Below are positions 43,646 to 57,210 of a stretch of 64,000 nucleotides of DNA, piece by piece. Position 1 is the first letter of the stretch; every line of letters starts with the position of its first letter. Below the pieces are notes generated by a model, which saw only the letters and a program-made list of their open reading frames with translations, searched no databases and was not told the DNA's origin. Where the stretch lies: positions 1 to 64,000 of the forward strand of contig VZRR01002858.1 in the NCBI GenBank assembly GCA_013398015.1, given 5' to 3'. Origin of the DNA: Oreocharis arfaki. Its lineage: Eukaryota > Chordata > Aves > Passeriformes > Paramythiidae. Position numbers and translations under genes: made by a program.

Positions 43646-46600
43646 TCTCACACCATTCTCTACCCTCTAGAGCAGAAAGAGGAGAATTCTGACCCTGAAT
43701 TGCATCACATAAGGCATTTCCAGGTTTGATCAGGGTGGTTTTGAACCATCTTCCTTCTCTGGCAATTCGCAGTAATCATGTTAATCATTTTAAGAACTAG
43801 AATTTTCTTGTTCCCCCGAATGTTTGGATGGTTCACTCTATGTAAGTTAACCAAATGTCTGGTTTTCTGGGTTTTGTTAGTAATATAATTTAATAACCCA
43901 GCCTTTAGCAAAAAGCAGATTTTAGGTTCATTGTCCTGTAGATTTCACAACTTCCCAGTTTTTCTTTCTTTCTGTCTCAAAGGAAGCTTTGATCATAAAC
44001 CAAAAAGCAAGCAACCATTTGAAAACCTTCTTCCCCTTCCTTCTCTGCCCATAAGTTACTGCCAGTGTGGGTAAATCCCACCGAACCAAACAAGATGTTA
44101 AAGCAGTTTGGCTCAAGCCTGCGTTTTTCTGCCAAAGCCCAGCACCAGGAAAACAATGTTTCCTTTGTTTGAGCAGAGAGCAAAAGAGGAAGAAGCTGCT
44201 GGTATTCAACACAAAGCTGTGGCCAGCGTAACCACCTATAACTCAGCAGTAATTTGTTCCCACGGAGCATCAGAAGGCCTGATGTAATTTGGTGAAGAGG
44301 GAAAAGTGTTTCTAGGAATCAGGGAAATTCCCCCGTTTGGGAAAGGTGGGCTAAATTCAGGCGTGTGCCTGGCTCCATCAGCCAGCTTCTTGAGTGAGGG
44401 CTGGTGACCAGGGACAGCTCTGAGATAATTAGCTGACCCTAAGAGGGCCACTGTGATGAGCACCAAATCTCTGTGCCACTTCTGCATGGGAGAAGGGATG
44501 CCAGTGCGGACACCAAGTTCCAAAACTGTGCTAATTTTTGCCCATAGGCTCATTTTTTTTTTCTTCTTGATGCCTTGCAGGCATCAAAGGTTACAGCAAT
44601 TAGTAAAGCTTCCAGGTTTCTGTACTTCACACCTGTGGAAAAAACTCTTCCTCTAAGATCCTCTCTGACTGAAAGAGTTCCGTGGTGGTCTACATGTGCT
44701 CTTGCTCTCTCACAGCTGAGGGTTTGGCTTGTGTTGTTCAACTTACAGGTCCTTCTAATTCCTCCCTTCTCCCTGGTTCTTGTATTCTGAAGCACAAACA
44801 GCTTCATACTGAGAGCTGCTGGAGCTCTCTGGTGTGTGACCAGCTGCAGCACACAGAGACTGGCATTAATGTTGATAGGGCATTAAGTTTATCTCCTATA
44901 AAAGCTCTTTCCCTAGCAAAGACTGGCTGGTGGGATAACACCTCTGCTTTTCCTGCTGGAAGAGAGACTTGTTTTGAGGTGGGAATTCTCTTACAGGGCT
45001 AGTTTGTTGCACAGAAATATCTTTGAAGGTAAAGCTTTAGAGGGAATCCATTGTTCATATAGCTGGGGAAGACACCTTTGTGCAAATAAATTAATCTCTA
45101 TCTGCCCTGTTGGCAAGTGTTTCTTGAAGCTGTCAAGATTAATCCACTGACACTAGTTCTGCTTCTCAAGAGACGACATTAGTCTGTGAGAAAGCTGCCT
45201 TTGCCATACCTTCTGGTGAACTGCTTGAATTTCCCATGGTCAGAGAGGCAGAGAAAGCATTCGGTACCAGGATCTCCACAGAAAATTTTTGGAAGAAATG
45301 CCACAAACCCCCAAGCTGAGTGTTTGTAGAGCAAGACCATTTTTAATTTTATTTTTAAAGCAGGTGCCTAAAGTGTGCTCTTAAATCTTTGTAAGGACAC
45401 TTATAAAGTGCGTTTTAAAACTGTGGAGTATTCAGCAGCTCCTGCTGAAGTCGGTGAGAATGGCCCATGATCAATGATTGATAATAAGTTATCACTGCAG
45501 ATGTAGTCTCGAGAGTCTCTTAACTGAGAAGAAAGCACTGGTGAGCAGGACTGATAGCAGCTGAAATCCTGAGCGTTGTTTTGATGTGGTGCAAAGAACC
45601 GTCAGGAGAGAGGCTGTGGTGCTCAGGGATGGTAGCTGAGGGACATGAAGCATACGTTTTGAGTTAGGAACAACTTCTGGGGGTGAGAACTAGTTTTATT
45701 ACACTAATGTCAGCCAAGATCAAAGCCACAGTGTGTCTGGCACTGTGTATACTGAAATTAAATGTGTCTGTGTGTATTTCCTTTTTACAGGAAATCAAAA
45801 CTAGTAGAGATGGGGTTCAGCTGACTGAACACCTTAATTTAATGCCAATTTAGACATCTCATCATACCTTCATTGTGAGCTAACAGGTCAAGTTTAGCAG
45901 CTGAGGCTTGTACTCCTGCAGTGTGATAGTTGGAAGGAACATCCCCAAATGGGGTGTCAAAAATGTCATCCAGTGCCTCAGAAAAGGCAACTGAGTGTGG
46001 TTAGTCCAAAGACATGTAGGGAAAAGTTTAGTACAAGTAGAACCTTCAATACTGATCTGTCGCAGTTGAGGCAGATGCGTGACACACACTAAATCTAACA
46101 TAAAGTGTAGGTTAAAAGTGTTTATCCTAAGAGTTAGTGTCATATATATATACACTTTTGTGTGTTTATTATTCGTGTTAGTTGTCTATTGGTTGTTCAA
46201 CTACTACAGAATAGATTCATTGGCTATTTTGACTACACTATAATATTATTAGTTATCTACAACATAGACATTTTGAGAATTTAAACAAAACATTAGTTGC
46301 AGTTTTGTTGCTGTTTACTCCCTCTATTGTTTTGAATTTCTTGTTTCTCTCGACTTGATTTCTCACAAGTAGAAATGGACTGTGCTGAGACTAATGTTAG
46401 ACTCAGACTAAGACAGGTTTTCTGACCTGCTGTTAATTCCCACACTGATCCTGTAAGCTGAATGTCTTAAAAGAGTGTGATGGAACCAACTGTAACAGAA
46501 ATCGCTCTGATATGATGGTTTTTCCCCTCCCTGTCTAAGTGTCTTGTCATCATTGCCCATCTCTTGCCTTCCCTTATGTAGTTTGTGTTATAACTTGAAG

Positions 46601-46734
46601 GTTCATGTGCAGGAAGGTAAATACTGAAGGCCAGACCAAGAGCTCTGTTTGGGAAGGGCTCAAAGCAGGAAGCCTGGAGGAGCCCAGGACAGACTGAGGG
46701 ATGCAGGAGGTGCGTTAGCAGAGCTCTCCTGAGG

Positions 46735-46764
46735 AAACTCTCATTTCCCAAACTCTCATTTCCT
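46735..46764. repeat. 15-bp tandem duplication
   Basis: AAACTCTCATTTCCC occurs twice in tandem with minimal change at the right end. Confidence 0.8.
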
Positions 46765-49700
46765 CCACCTTGCCCGGCCCTCACTGCAAGGCAGCTTGAG
46801 TAGTCTTGCCTAAGTCGACTCACAAGCAAGCACTCAAGAAGGCAAGGATACAAGTGTTGTGTTTTAATCACAAGCAGGGTCAGAGTGCTGACCCTCTGTC
46901 ATGCCGGCAGTGCACTGGAGCCGTGCCATGAGCTGTGGCTGACAGGAGACCAGCAGCACCACGATGTTCCTGAGCCACGGCTCAGAGACACGGAGTCTTG
47001 GTGACATTACCCAGCTGCACTGGTGCATTTGTCACCAAACTGGCAGCCAGTGCTGAGCAGCTGGGAAGAACGGGCAGCTGGGAATGGCACCCAGCCCTTT
47101 TCAGTGCGTTGGGAAGCCTGGGGGGCTTGCAGCAGCGCCCTGGTGCAGACATGGCTCCGAGGGAGCAGCAGTCACACCCTCACTCTGTGCCTGCTGGCTT
47201 CTGCTAATTGGGTGAGGAGCTTCCCATCCACTCAGTACAGTCTGCTAACAGGATAAAAATCTCTGGCTGTGTTTGCTCCTGGGGAGAAAAGCAGGTCTCT
47301 CCATGCCAGTTATCTCATAGACAACACCAAGCCTGGAGAGGTGGCGGGGGAAGGAAAGCGTTTCCAACTGAGGAACTGAACTGAAAATAGCTGTGGCACT
47401 GAGTCTGCCTGCTGATTACAGCAGCTCTTCGGTTTGCAGGATTGTAGAGATAAGACGACAGATTAGAGAACTGGCCTTGCAGACCTTGAGGCCTAAATTC
47501 AAATGCAGCTTTAGTGCCCACAGGTGTTCGTAGGGCTGCTCATGTCCTCCTTCCCATCTACAAAATTCACAAATCACAGCATGATGCATCTCTCTTCTCC
47601 TTTTCCGCTTGAGGGAGGGCTGCACTCAGACATGTCCCTCTAGATTCAAACTCTGTAGGACTGTAGTGAACCCAAGGATAGGTAACATAGGGGTCCCTTT
47701 AGACCAGGGTGAGGTTGTTACCAACTACATTAAAATCCGTAGTCTGAAGCAGCAGGAGGGTTAAGCACCAGAACAAGGATGCAGTGGCAGAGCTGCTGGA
47801 TCCTCATAGATGTGCAGATCAAAATGTAAGTGTATTATGTAGCTGTTTGAAGAACCAGGAGCAGAATAACAGGGCTATGCCAGGTCACGAATGACTTGTT
47901 TTAACACAGCTGTGTGAGGGAAGCTTGCATAACACCTGCCCACACTAAGCTTAACTCAAGCTGTTGTTACCAGTCCCTCGCTCTCCTGCATGCTAGAAGT
48001 ATTTGCAAACCAGGAATCCATTATTTCAAGGCCACTATGAAATACCTATTTCTTTGGCTCCGGGTAATCAGCCTCATCTCAATGCCTTGCTCAAGAGGTA
48101 GAAAAGCTTTAATCATATGTTTGACAAGCTGACTTTAGGGGCAAGACTCTTTAACTTCAATTTTTGCTTTTCTCCTGGCTGCACAGTAATACACAGCCTG
48201 CCCAGCTAGCATGTCTCATGCTCCTGACTCATACGGTATTGTGATAATAGTGTCTAGTATCAGACTAGTCATTATGTCAGTAAAAGTGTCTGAAGGAACA
48301 CCACATGCAGGAGCAGCTCACAAAATCACAAGCATTTTATTTACTGGGCACGGAAGAAATGTAGCAGATTAGGTTTTCAAGCCAGAATTACATGCACATT
48401 TCGGAATAGGAGAAGTGAGGTCCATTTCAGATCGTGAAGCTGAGCTGAATCTGTTCAGTGTGATGCAAGAACACAACACAAGGGTCCGGGGCTTTCTCAG
48501 AGCCCTGGCTCTGGAGAGACCTAAATCTCATGTATGTGTTGCTGTATCTGTTGATCAGTGCACTGAACTGCTTGATTGTTTGCCACCAAGGAAGGCATCA
48601 TCCATAAGCCTTCTCACACGTCCCACAGGAATCCTGCTATCAGAAAATGCCTGTGCTTGCCGAGAACTCATCTCAGTCAGGCACTCTCTGTTCAGATGGA
48701 CAGGGCCTTTCTGCTGTTTTTCCTTGATAAGATTAATGCTTAAATAATTTAAACATTACTCCTAAACTGAGTTTTCCCAAATGCAGGGAGCATACGCTAC
48801 TCTTCCAGCTTGCAGAGTGGTATTTCAGACGAAAATTCTCAGTCACCTTTTCTTTCCTACCATCTCTTTGCCTGTGTCCCAGTTGCTACCCAGTTGTTCT
48901 GCCTGTCCTTTGGAATAATACAGCCCAGTTTTTCCCTCACATTCACTTTTCTTTGTGGTTTTTTGTTTGGTTTTTCTGCTGACAAGGCTCCTGGAGAATA
49001 GTTTCCTTCTTCTATACCAGAGAAGATACACCTTCTCCCTGGCACAGTTCCTGCCTAAGGTCCCTGCTTGTGGGGTTGTGCAAGCTTCCTCTGGGGAAAA
49101 TGTCCATTGCAAGCTACTAGGGCATGACTCCCCACCCACTGCACCACCCACTTTTAGTTGGCTGTCCTGACCTATCCTCTTGTGTGCTCTAGATCATAAA
49201 TTATGGGCCACTCACCGAGTTCTCAGGCATCACCCACCTTGAAATGGCTTTTGACAGGCAGGAATGTCATAAAACAGCCAGAGCTGCATCTCAGCCACTT
49301 TGAAGCTTAGCAGTCCAGGTGTAAAGCAGACACCTAGACTCCCTGGGGAGTTTCTGATGACCTAAGCAGATCAGCTTGGAAGTAGCCTCTGTAATGTTTT
49401 TTGCTTCTCTCGGACTCTGCAGGGAAGGTGGATTCACAGGGCTGTGCACTGGAAGATGCTGTTGCCGAAACAGAGTTGCTGATCAGAGTTCCCACCTCGT
49501 CATGCAGGGGTATATTTGTGTGGGTGGGCAGATGCAGAAGTTCCCCCATGCACAGGAACTGCAGAAAGCACCACATTTGTGCTTCAAACCTATGTCCTGT
49601 CTATTTTCATTGATAGCAACACCAGTGAGAAATATGAATAACTTCATGATTATTAGAGGCACAAAAAGTAGAGGGATTTTTTTTCTTTTAGTTGTTTTTA

Positions 49701-52354
49701 CTGTCTTGAGGGCACTTCCTTTGTGGTTAGTTATTTTGCTCATGATCAATGTTTGTATCACTTCCTAATACATTATCTACAGTGTTTGCAGCTCTCATGC
49801 CTCCGTTTCTAAGGCGCCTGCAAGACCAGCCTGCAGTAATGGAATCTTTCTGATTTTCTGGTGAGATGCTCCTGCTTTTTGTGCCCACATATCATTTTGT
49901 GGGGTTGTCTCAGGAGCATTTGATGGCATTGATGGTTATCCTTAGTTCCTCTGCTAAAAATCATAAAGAATGAGAGAGAAAACTTGTAGAACTCTTATGA
50001 ATGTGCTGCTGTGATTTGTCCTCAAAATGCTTTTGAAAGAGTCATAGATCCTCAGTTGTTTTTGCCTTTCCTTCGTTTTGTCTGTCCATCCTTGAATTGC
50101 TTCAGGATTCTGTGGGGAACCAGGGAGGTTGCTAAAAAGTATTATACTGGCACAAAAAACACTATAAACCATGTCCTGGCAAATAAATGCATTGCACTTT
50201 GGCACCTTGGTTGTTGTTCCTAGCAAGGTAAACAATGCAAGCCATCTATCAGACAAGAAAATCAGTTTAGGAGGTCATAGGAGAATCCAGATTCAGGAGA
50301 GAGACATCTTTCAAGGTGTGTTCTGGTAGCACCTCTGTCACCCTGTGACCCAGCCAGTCCGTCCTCCTTCAGCCACAGGGATTGCAGAGTTACTTGCATT
50401 GCACTTGCAGGCGGATTCTCTGCATGGAATGGGCTCCTACAGCACACTTGGGTGTTTGCTCAGCAGCACAAGCAGTTATCCAGGGAGGCTGCCCCTCTTG
50501 GCCTGTTTAGCAGAGAGTTAGGCTCCTTTCTGCAAAGTCTGCTTTGGGGTGAGTCCCACGTCCTGTGCTTACGAGATATTTTGAGATACCACAGATCATG
50601 CAAAGAAAAGCTTTGTCCTTCAGGCAGGGACATGCAAAGGGTTTTCAAGTTCTTCCTTTCAAATACAGAACAGAACACGTGTGACACTGGCAAAGGCTGT
50701 CACTTGGCAAGGCCAGGGCTCTGACTGTGCCCGTTACTTGGTCCTCTGTGCAACGTGCATTCCACTCACTGGCTGCAATGAACAAATGCTTATGGAATGC
50801 AGCATATTCCTGTCAATATTGCTATAAAAAGAAGGGAAATGGCAGCTGTTCAAACTGGCTGAGGAGTTTGTTACAGTAAAATAAGTCCCAGGAAGATTAA
50901 TTAGTAGCAAGGTGATGCATTTATAGGTGTGCAGTTATCTGCATGTGGTAATGACAGATCTGTTAATCAGAGGCCTGCACAATTAATACATTTCACTCTC
51001 TCTCCTGTACCCTTTTTGTAAGGTATAAATTTATGTAGCCCCTGGCTATATCCCCTCAACAGCATATGATGTGTATGGACATATGGTGACCCTCTGGAAG
51101 GGGAGGAGTTAAAACAAGCCTTCATAAATTAGAGATACACTTTGCAATTTATATTGTAAAATAGGTAGTTCCTCTATGAATGAAACATTTGATGAGACAA
51201 TATTCCATCTCAGTACTGGCAATGTTCCTACTTTGGGCTGCTCCATTCAGTAAAGCAAAGTTACACTGCATCAGCCCCTGTGGTACAGCCCAGTGCCCAG
51301 CCCTGGGTTTAGTGTAATCACAGGTCTTGTGGTGCCTTTCACTGATGGAAAGATGTTTTTACCAAAAGCCTTTTCCTGTTTAACTGAAGTGGATGCAACT
51401 GGCAATTACTTCATGGCTCTTTATTACTATCCTTGTGTTCTGTGGCTGACCTTGAGCGAGAGTGTGAATCCAGCTCGCTCTCCTTACAGTTGCAGTCATC
51501 TGTGCACAGTCCAGAATTAGGTTATGCAAAGTGTGTATGTTACATGTATTTAATGTAATATGGTGTATAACACTGTCCATTATGCACATTGGTCTCTGAG
51601 CCCTTAGAAAATACTTTTCCAAGTATTTTCACAGTTTGTTCTGGGTATTTTTTTACTGTGCTAGGTTTATTGACATATTCTGTCTAAGTTTGGGAGGTAT
51701 GCAACCACCAAGGTCCTACATATAGTTCAAGTTCCCTTTCTTTTTCTCCTGTAAAAGCTTTTCTGTCACAGAACTCCTCTTCAAAGCAGAAAACACTAAA
51801 GAATTCCCCAGTCACATCTGGTATATTTTCCTGACAAAATCAGGACATCCAGGGAAAACTAATGTCTTACCTCTGCAGTTTACCTTCTGGATGCTGCTTG
51901 CATTTAAGAGCATAGCCACTGATTGTTCCCAAGGCACTGCATGCATGGAGCAGAATGAAAGCTGCATCTTATTTAAATTAATGAGCAAGATGAATGGGTG
52001 CAGCATTTTCAAAACAGGCAGAAGAGGAAAGCTAGGCAATATTCACGTATTAATTAAAATGAGAGCTCTCCACCAAAAAAATACGAGTCAATTGATATTC
52101 TGACAGCTGCCCATAGACTCATTCATGAAATGATGGCCATGAAAGGCACCACGGGAAGCAGGGTTTTACCAGAGACAAAGTCATTCACTTGATGCACATA
52201 CAGTTAGAGGAAGCAGCCTGGGTATTGCCATTTATTCTTGTTGTGCTTGATGGGAAAGGAAATCTTAAATCCCAGCTGGAGAATTCACAGGACTACTTTG
52301 CTCTTTAGATTTGCTTTATAGTTGTGCAGAGTCCCGCCTGGGAGACGTTAGCAT

Positions 52355-52550
52355 CAGTAATAACCATAGTACTTAGCACTTATTGTAATGTGTTTCATCT
52401 GCACCTCTCAGAGAGGCTGGCAAGGTGAGGGCAGAATTACAGCCCCCCTGGCAGAGAAACTGAGCAGGTATGTACAAAAGCTTGGTCATATGGCCAAGGT
52501 GACACAGCAAAGTGAAATGGTGGGCAAGTGACTTCAGGTGCCTCTGACCT
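52355..52550 (+). mobile_element. MIR-like CORE-SINE relic
   Basis: Order and content follow the MIR/CORE-SINE consensus: AGTACTTAGCACTTATTGTA at the left, a GCACCTCTCAGAGAGGCTGG block where the consensus has its CTCACAACAACCCTATGAGG, GCAGAGAAACTGAGCAGGTA for the GATGAGGAAACTGAGGC core, then GGCCAAGGTGACACAGCAAA for CCAAGGTCACACAGC, and CTTCAGGTGCCTCTGACCTC at the right. CORE-SINEs predate the amniote split, so relics are expected in birds. Confidence 0.6.
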
Positions 52551-54116
52551 CGACTGCCAGTATGGGCAAAAAGAGATATTTAGACCCATATTTTGCAAAG
52601 TAATTCATTAGCAGTAGACATTGGAGTGTTGGAGAAATCAGAGTCTGAATGAGCATATTATGAAAGTCAATCAAATGTACTGTTGTGTTTTTAAATCTGA
52701 AAACCCACCACAAGGCTCTTTCACTGAGAATGAACATCCTGCTGGGTAGTCACCCTGTTCCAAGTCAGGTACCTGACCCAAGGACATAGAGTAAATGTCT
52801 TTTTTTAGCCTGTCCCTGGAACTGAGGGACACATCAGTATGGCATTCAGAAAACCTGTGATGGGCATCTATCTGCCTCTGTAGCCTAACTCGAGCAGCTA
52901 AATAAGAGAGGTGAAGTCAGGCAATATGAATAGCCTCCAATATATCCAGTTTCATCATTAATGCCCAGATCTGCAAAGCCATGTAGTAACATGTCTCACT
53001 AAAATCTGTGAAAAGTTTGTCTGTATTTCTGGAACTGGGCACCCTTTGCCCAAGCATGATTGCCTCTGAGCCTTAAAATGTCACAGTACTAAAGTGAGAT
53101 TCAGCAAGAAGTGTGACAGCATTATATAATCCACGGAAATAAATCTGAATATTAAAATTACTTCCACTGCCAAGATGACAAGCATTTCATAAATGCAAGA
53201 TGTGACAGTGGTAATGGTATTTCTGAGCTGGGAAGCAAATATTGTTCTCCAAGTGTGCGAAGGAAAAATCGTCTCAGGGCTGCACAGAAGGGTATTTGCT
53301 CGTGCCAGCTTTCTGTTTCGGTGGCTGGCTGTCTTTTGGCAACCTGCCATCCAATAATTCATTGCATGCCCATGGGGCATTTCATTGGAGGAGGGACATA
53401 TGTTAGTGCAAGACAGAGCTGGTACCAGTGCTTGATGCCAGTGACGTGGAACAGAGGCTCTCAAAGGGTCTTGCACATCTGTCTAGTCAGTCACAGACTG
53501 CAGGCTCTGCTCTTATTTTTCTCTGTCTGTTGGGTCTCAGAGCTAGAATTAACGTAGCACAAAGCATTTTTCAGATTTTTTTTTTTTTTCAGGAAGCTGC
53601 TCTATAGCTTTCCTTGCTGCTTTAGCTGCTGCAGGAATGCTATGTAAGTCATGTGAAATTGGAGTTTAGGTAGTCCAGGAGAAAAAGTCTACGTTCAGTG
53701 ATGAGCCACACTGTGGCAAGACGTAAGAAGTGCAAAGCTTCAGAAGGAGCTGGAGAGAGAATATCAAACCTATTGGTCCTTATGATTTGCACTCTGTTGA
53801 AACCATGAGATACTTGCCTGCCTTTAAAAAGTTGTTTCACTTCCCGTTAAAATAATTGCTACATAGAAAATATGTAATTAATGTGAGATTTCATCAACTC
53901 CAATGGGTAATGGATGCAATGATAAACCTAAATAAAGGAGATTCCCATGTAAGCAAAGCCACTGTGATTTTTATCCGCCTCTGGATCTTTTTTGCCTTTG
54001 TCTCAGCTCCCAAAATTACAGGGAGGAAATGGCCATTGAGGTGGTATTGTCTGTATGCCATGGTCCTAAATACAACTCTGGTCTGGACTTGAGCCCACCA
54101 TTTGGGAAAAACATCT

Positions 54117-54300
54117 CTTCCTGATTAAAACATTCCTGTGGTGGATTTACCACCAGCATTCTTGGTACATGGTTCCAGTAATTAATTACCCGACTGCAAA
54201 AAATGCCTGCCTTGTTTCTAGACTGGAGCCAGGGTGTGGGCACAGGGTCTGGCTTCTCTGAGAACTGAGTCAGATAAGAAAGCCATCTGGGCTGCATTTG
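54117..54300. mobile_element. Ancient CR1/L3-like repeat relic
   Basis: The sequence CATGGTTCCAGTAATTAATT followed by ACCCGACTGCAAAAAATGCC and TTGTTTCTAGACTG resembles an old CR1-class repeat that I recall from turtle, crocodile and bird genomes (a GGTTAATTACCCTCACTG-type segment followed by TTATTTCTAGTCTGAATTTG). It is heavily diverged and without clean ends. The identification is from memory of the consensus. Confidence 0.45.
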
Positions 54301-55155
54301 GTCTACTTCCTCTCACATTCAGCCCCAGTTTATGCACAACTCTTCTGCAGCATCTGCCATTTTCTGGTTTTTTTAACTGGCCTGAATGAACTTGGCAGCA
54401 CTGCACACCTGATTATCCCCTGGTCATGAAGGTGTGGTGAGGTGCCAGGTAAAGTGATTGTGCTTCTGAGAGCACATGGCATTGGGGAATCCAGCCCTAA
54501 TCTCCCCTCTGTCCTGACCTTTATCTTCTAGACCATCATTCCTCTAATATTCATGCCATCCTTATACTTTTGATTGTCCTTAACGTTTTCCATCGGTGCA
54601 GTGCAATGAGCTCCTGTGAGGTGGTGCCAGCAAAATGATCCGTGGGGTCTCTTCAGCCCATGTACCACTGCACCTGCATCTCTCACTCTACTGGAGTTTG
54701 ACTTTCTGCAGCAGTAAGGTCAGGGAAGTACAAGGCACACTCCAAGATGTGTCTGGGGTACGACCCATAAACTCAAACTCATTAACTTCATGTTCTCAAG
54801 AGCCGGATATAAAAAAGAACAGAAAGCAAATGAGAGTTACGGTCTGACGATCTGTTAGTGATATTTCATACCTCTGTACAGCTCTGTTTTACATTTTGCA
54901 CTTTTAATTCACATGATGAAGTTTTCAGACAGAAGTGGATATCATGTGTGAGCTGAGTTCCTTGTTTTTTTCTTTTGCCTGTCACTGGCTGCATGTTCTC
55001 TGTTGATGTCTTGTTCCTGGTACTTGACACTGACCATCTTATCTGTGAAAGGAAGCCCTCCAGCTGGTTTGCCTGATGAGAAGAAAGGAAAGTTTGCTTG
55101 GTTTAGTCACTCCACAGAAAGCCATGGTAATGTTCCACTGCGCTCTGTGTCCACA

Positions 55156-55189
55156 CTGTGTGTGTCTGTGTGTCTGTGTATCTCTGTGC
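55156..55189. repeat. GT-rich microsatellite
   Basis: Imperfect TGTG/TCTG repeat (ACTGTGTGTGTCTGTGTGTC type) of about 34 bases. Confidence 0.8.
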
Positions 55190-57119
55190 AGACTGGCCTA
55201 TAACACAGCTTTGTGTTCTCCTGCATGTGTGTGCCTGGCTTTGTCTATTGCTTGTGCAGTGTCCTCTTCATGCCCTCAGGATAACGAGCTGCTCTGCAAA
55301 TCAATCTCTTGCTAATGTCTTCAAAATTGTTTTCCGTTTGCAAATAAGCTCGAATATGTCATGAAAGTGTTTTACCTCATCCTCCAAAATGACTTGCGAA
55401 ATATCAGCGTTTTGGCTTTATTCCTGCAGGGCTTACTCTGGACAAAAAATTTTAATTATGAATGTTGGTTTTTTCTCATGGCTTACTTGACCGTTTCATG
55501 TATATCAGAACATGAATTCAGTTTATTCCTGAATTTGTCTTTCCACATAGACAAGATTATTAAAACATCTGTCTTCGTAAAGCAGCAGGCACCATTAGAG
55601 CACAAGATTTCATAGTTCTGTCAAGAGTGCTAGAGAGTCCTTTATTTCATAGGGTCCTAAGCACACAGTACAAGAACTTTAGATTTCCCAAGAAGTGTGT
55701 TGGAGGTATGTGAATTGTTGGGATGGGATGAAGGAAGCTCATTTTGAAGGACATTTCTACCATAATCCTTTCAAAACAGTAACCCAGAACATTTTTGCAA
55801 GGACCTTCTGATATCTTCTTATCCCCTGACAGAAGGCCATGCCTCCCTGGGCATCTGCCCGATTGAAATGCAGAATCTATTTCTTCTACATTGCCTCATT
55901 TTGCACCAATGACCCACAAATAGACATAATCTTGCTACTGAGTTACATATTCCTACAGGCTGTTAGAAGTCTCTCCAACAGCTCAGAGCACGTGCTCTCA
56001 AGTCTCAGCTGAGATAGGTGTCCAAAAGCTAAAACAGGTCATGTTCTGAAGTTCTGCCAGGCTCCTGGGAGATCTGTTCAACTCCTCCATCATTCAGTCT
56101 TAAGTATAATTTTTTCATTTGTTTTGTGTATTCCAAAAGGGGTGAGGAGGGAACAGGACACATACTGGATCCCTCCCCCTTTTCCTAACTTTAACTGAAT
56201 GATTACCTCTAAAGAGTGACTGGAGCTTATGCAGGAGCCGTGAGCAGCTGGGGAAATGAAAATGGTATGGGGGTTTAAGGGGGTTTTTATGATCTGCAGA
56301 AGCAAATAAAATCTTGAGGTTTGATAACAGCTAGAAAGAGGTCCTTGAATCCAGATGAGAGAGGTTCACACCTAAGGTTGCTTTCATTTTATGTTTGTTC
56401 CGTGGCACTTCTGTAAAAGCCCAGAAGGTTCTGTTCAGTTCTCAGCTGTGAGTGCCAACATAAAAGCTCCACCATAGTCCATATTCATTAGTTCCTCTGT
56501 TGGTAATATCTGAGTGGGTCAGAGAGTCTGAATTTCTCTCTTATACCTATAGGTCCAGTTTCCAGGTGTAAGGTTGAATTACATTAATAGTTGGTATATG
56601 ACAGATGAGCCATCAGTATTCTTTATGTGGTATTTGCTATCAGGCTGACAGAAGCTGCTTATCTGCATGCATCTCAATCCTGGTACCTTTTATTTGTGTT
56701 CTAATCATCGCAAAAAAAGATTGGGGAGGGCAGTGAGGTGGTTGGGCTGCTGCAGGTAAAGAGGCATTTTTTTAAGAGTTCCATGGAATCAAACTAAAGC
56801 TTCTTCTTGGGTTTGTCAGGTTTTTTACTTTCCTGTGGTTCTCACTCATAAAATTTCCAGGAACTGACTCTGAAATAAGGAGAGCAGCTGCTTCTTCCCT
56901 CTCCTTTAGCATTTGAGTAACTTGTATGTTCCTGAAGTCTACCTGCCCAGCCTGCTCTGTACAGAGAGGCACTAGACTTGCTCAGCAAATCGTTTAATCC
57001 TCAGGAGCTACAGCTGAGGGTCTCTTCATGAGGCCAATTCCTTCAATCATGGACTCCTTAAGAGGTGTGCCAGGTTCTAATGGCCATCCCCCTCTCTTTC
57101 TTCCCTTTGACTCTTGCAG

Positions 57120-57210
57120 TGAGCATGCCCACCAGCGAGACCGAGTCCGTGAACACCGACAACGTCCCTGGAGCGGACATGGAAGGGGAGAACTGCGGCG
57201 CAAGGCTGGC
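57120..57210 (+). CDS. CACNA1C: CACNA1C exon 10 (I-II linker)
   Basis: This 91-bp exon lies between a CTCTTGCAG acceptor, preceded by a clean pyrimidine tract (CCCCCTCTCTTTCTTCCCTT), and a GTGAGT donor. The first two bases complete the split Met codon from exon 9; 29 codons follow, reading [20 protein letters not shown] and EGENCGARL, and the last two bases begin an Ala codon. The peptide is the middle of the cytoplasmic I-II linker and matches the Cav1.2 sequence after EEKPRNM, with bird-type changes at the variable stretch (TDNVPGAD against the mammalian TENVAGGD, from memory). It is more GC rich than the surrounding intron. The next expected peptide, beginning HRISKSKFSRYWRR, is not present anywhere downstream, so exon 11 lies beyond the window. 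Confidence 0.96.

Larger units (their letters stand above)
36382..57119 (+). other. CACNA1C: CACNA1C intron 9 (20,738 bp, contains assembly gap)
   Basis: The longest intron in the window, from a GTAAGC donor to the exon 10 CTTGCAG acceptor. It begins with a pyrimidine-rich tract. It contains a 10-N gap inside poly-A (42998-43007), MIR-like relics (43563-43645 and 52355-52550), an old CR1/L3-like relic (54117-54300), a 15-bp duplication (46735-46764) and a GT-rich run (55156-55189). Mammals have the optional exon 9* in this intron. No cassette with the right phase (joining A| to |TG) was recognised, but a short, poorly conserved 75-bp exon could be missed by eye. Confidence 0.88.

Noticed and set aside
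46467..47256. GC-rich stretch with a 134-codon minus-strand frame
   Set aside because: Considered as an antisense gene or the missing exon 9*, but no splice-bounded, phase-compatible block or known peptide was seen.
55250..55315. Possible cassette exon after a TGTGCAG acceptor
   Set aside because: The in-phase reading (A|TG TCC TCT) reaches TAA after about 20 codons with no GT donor in a suitable place.
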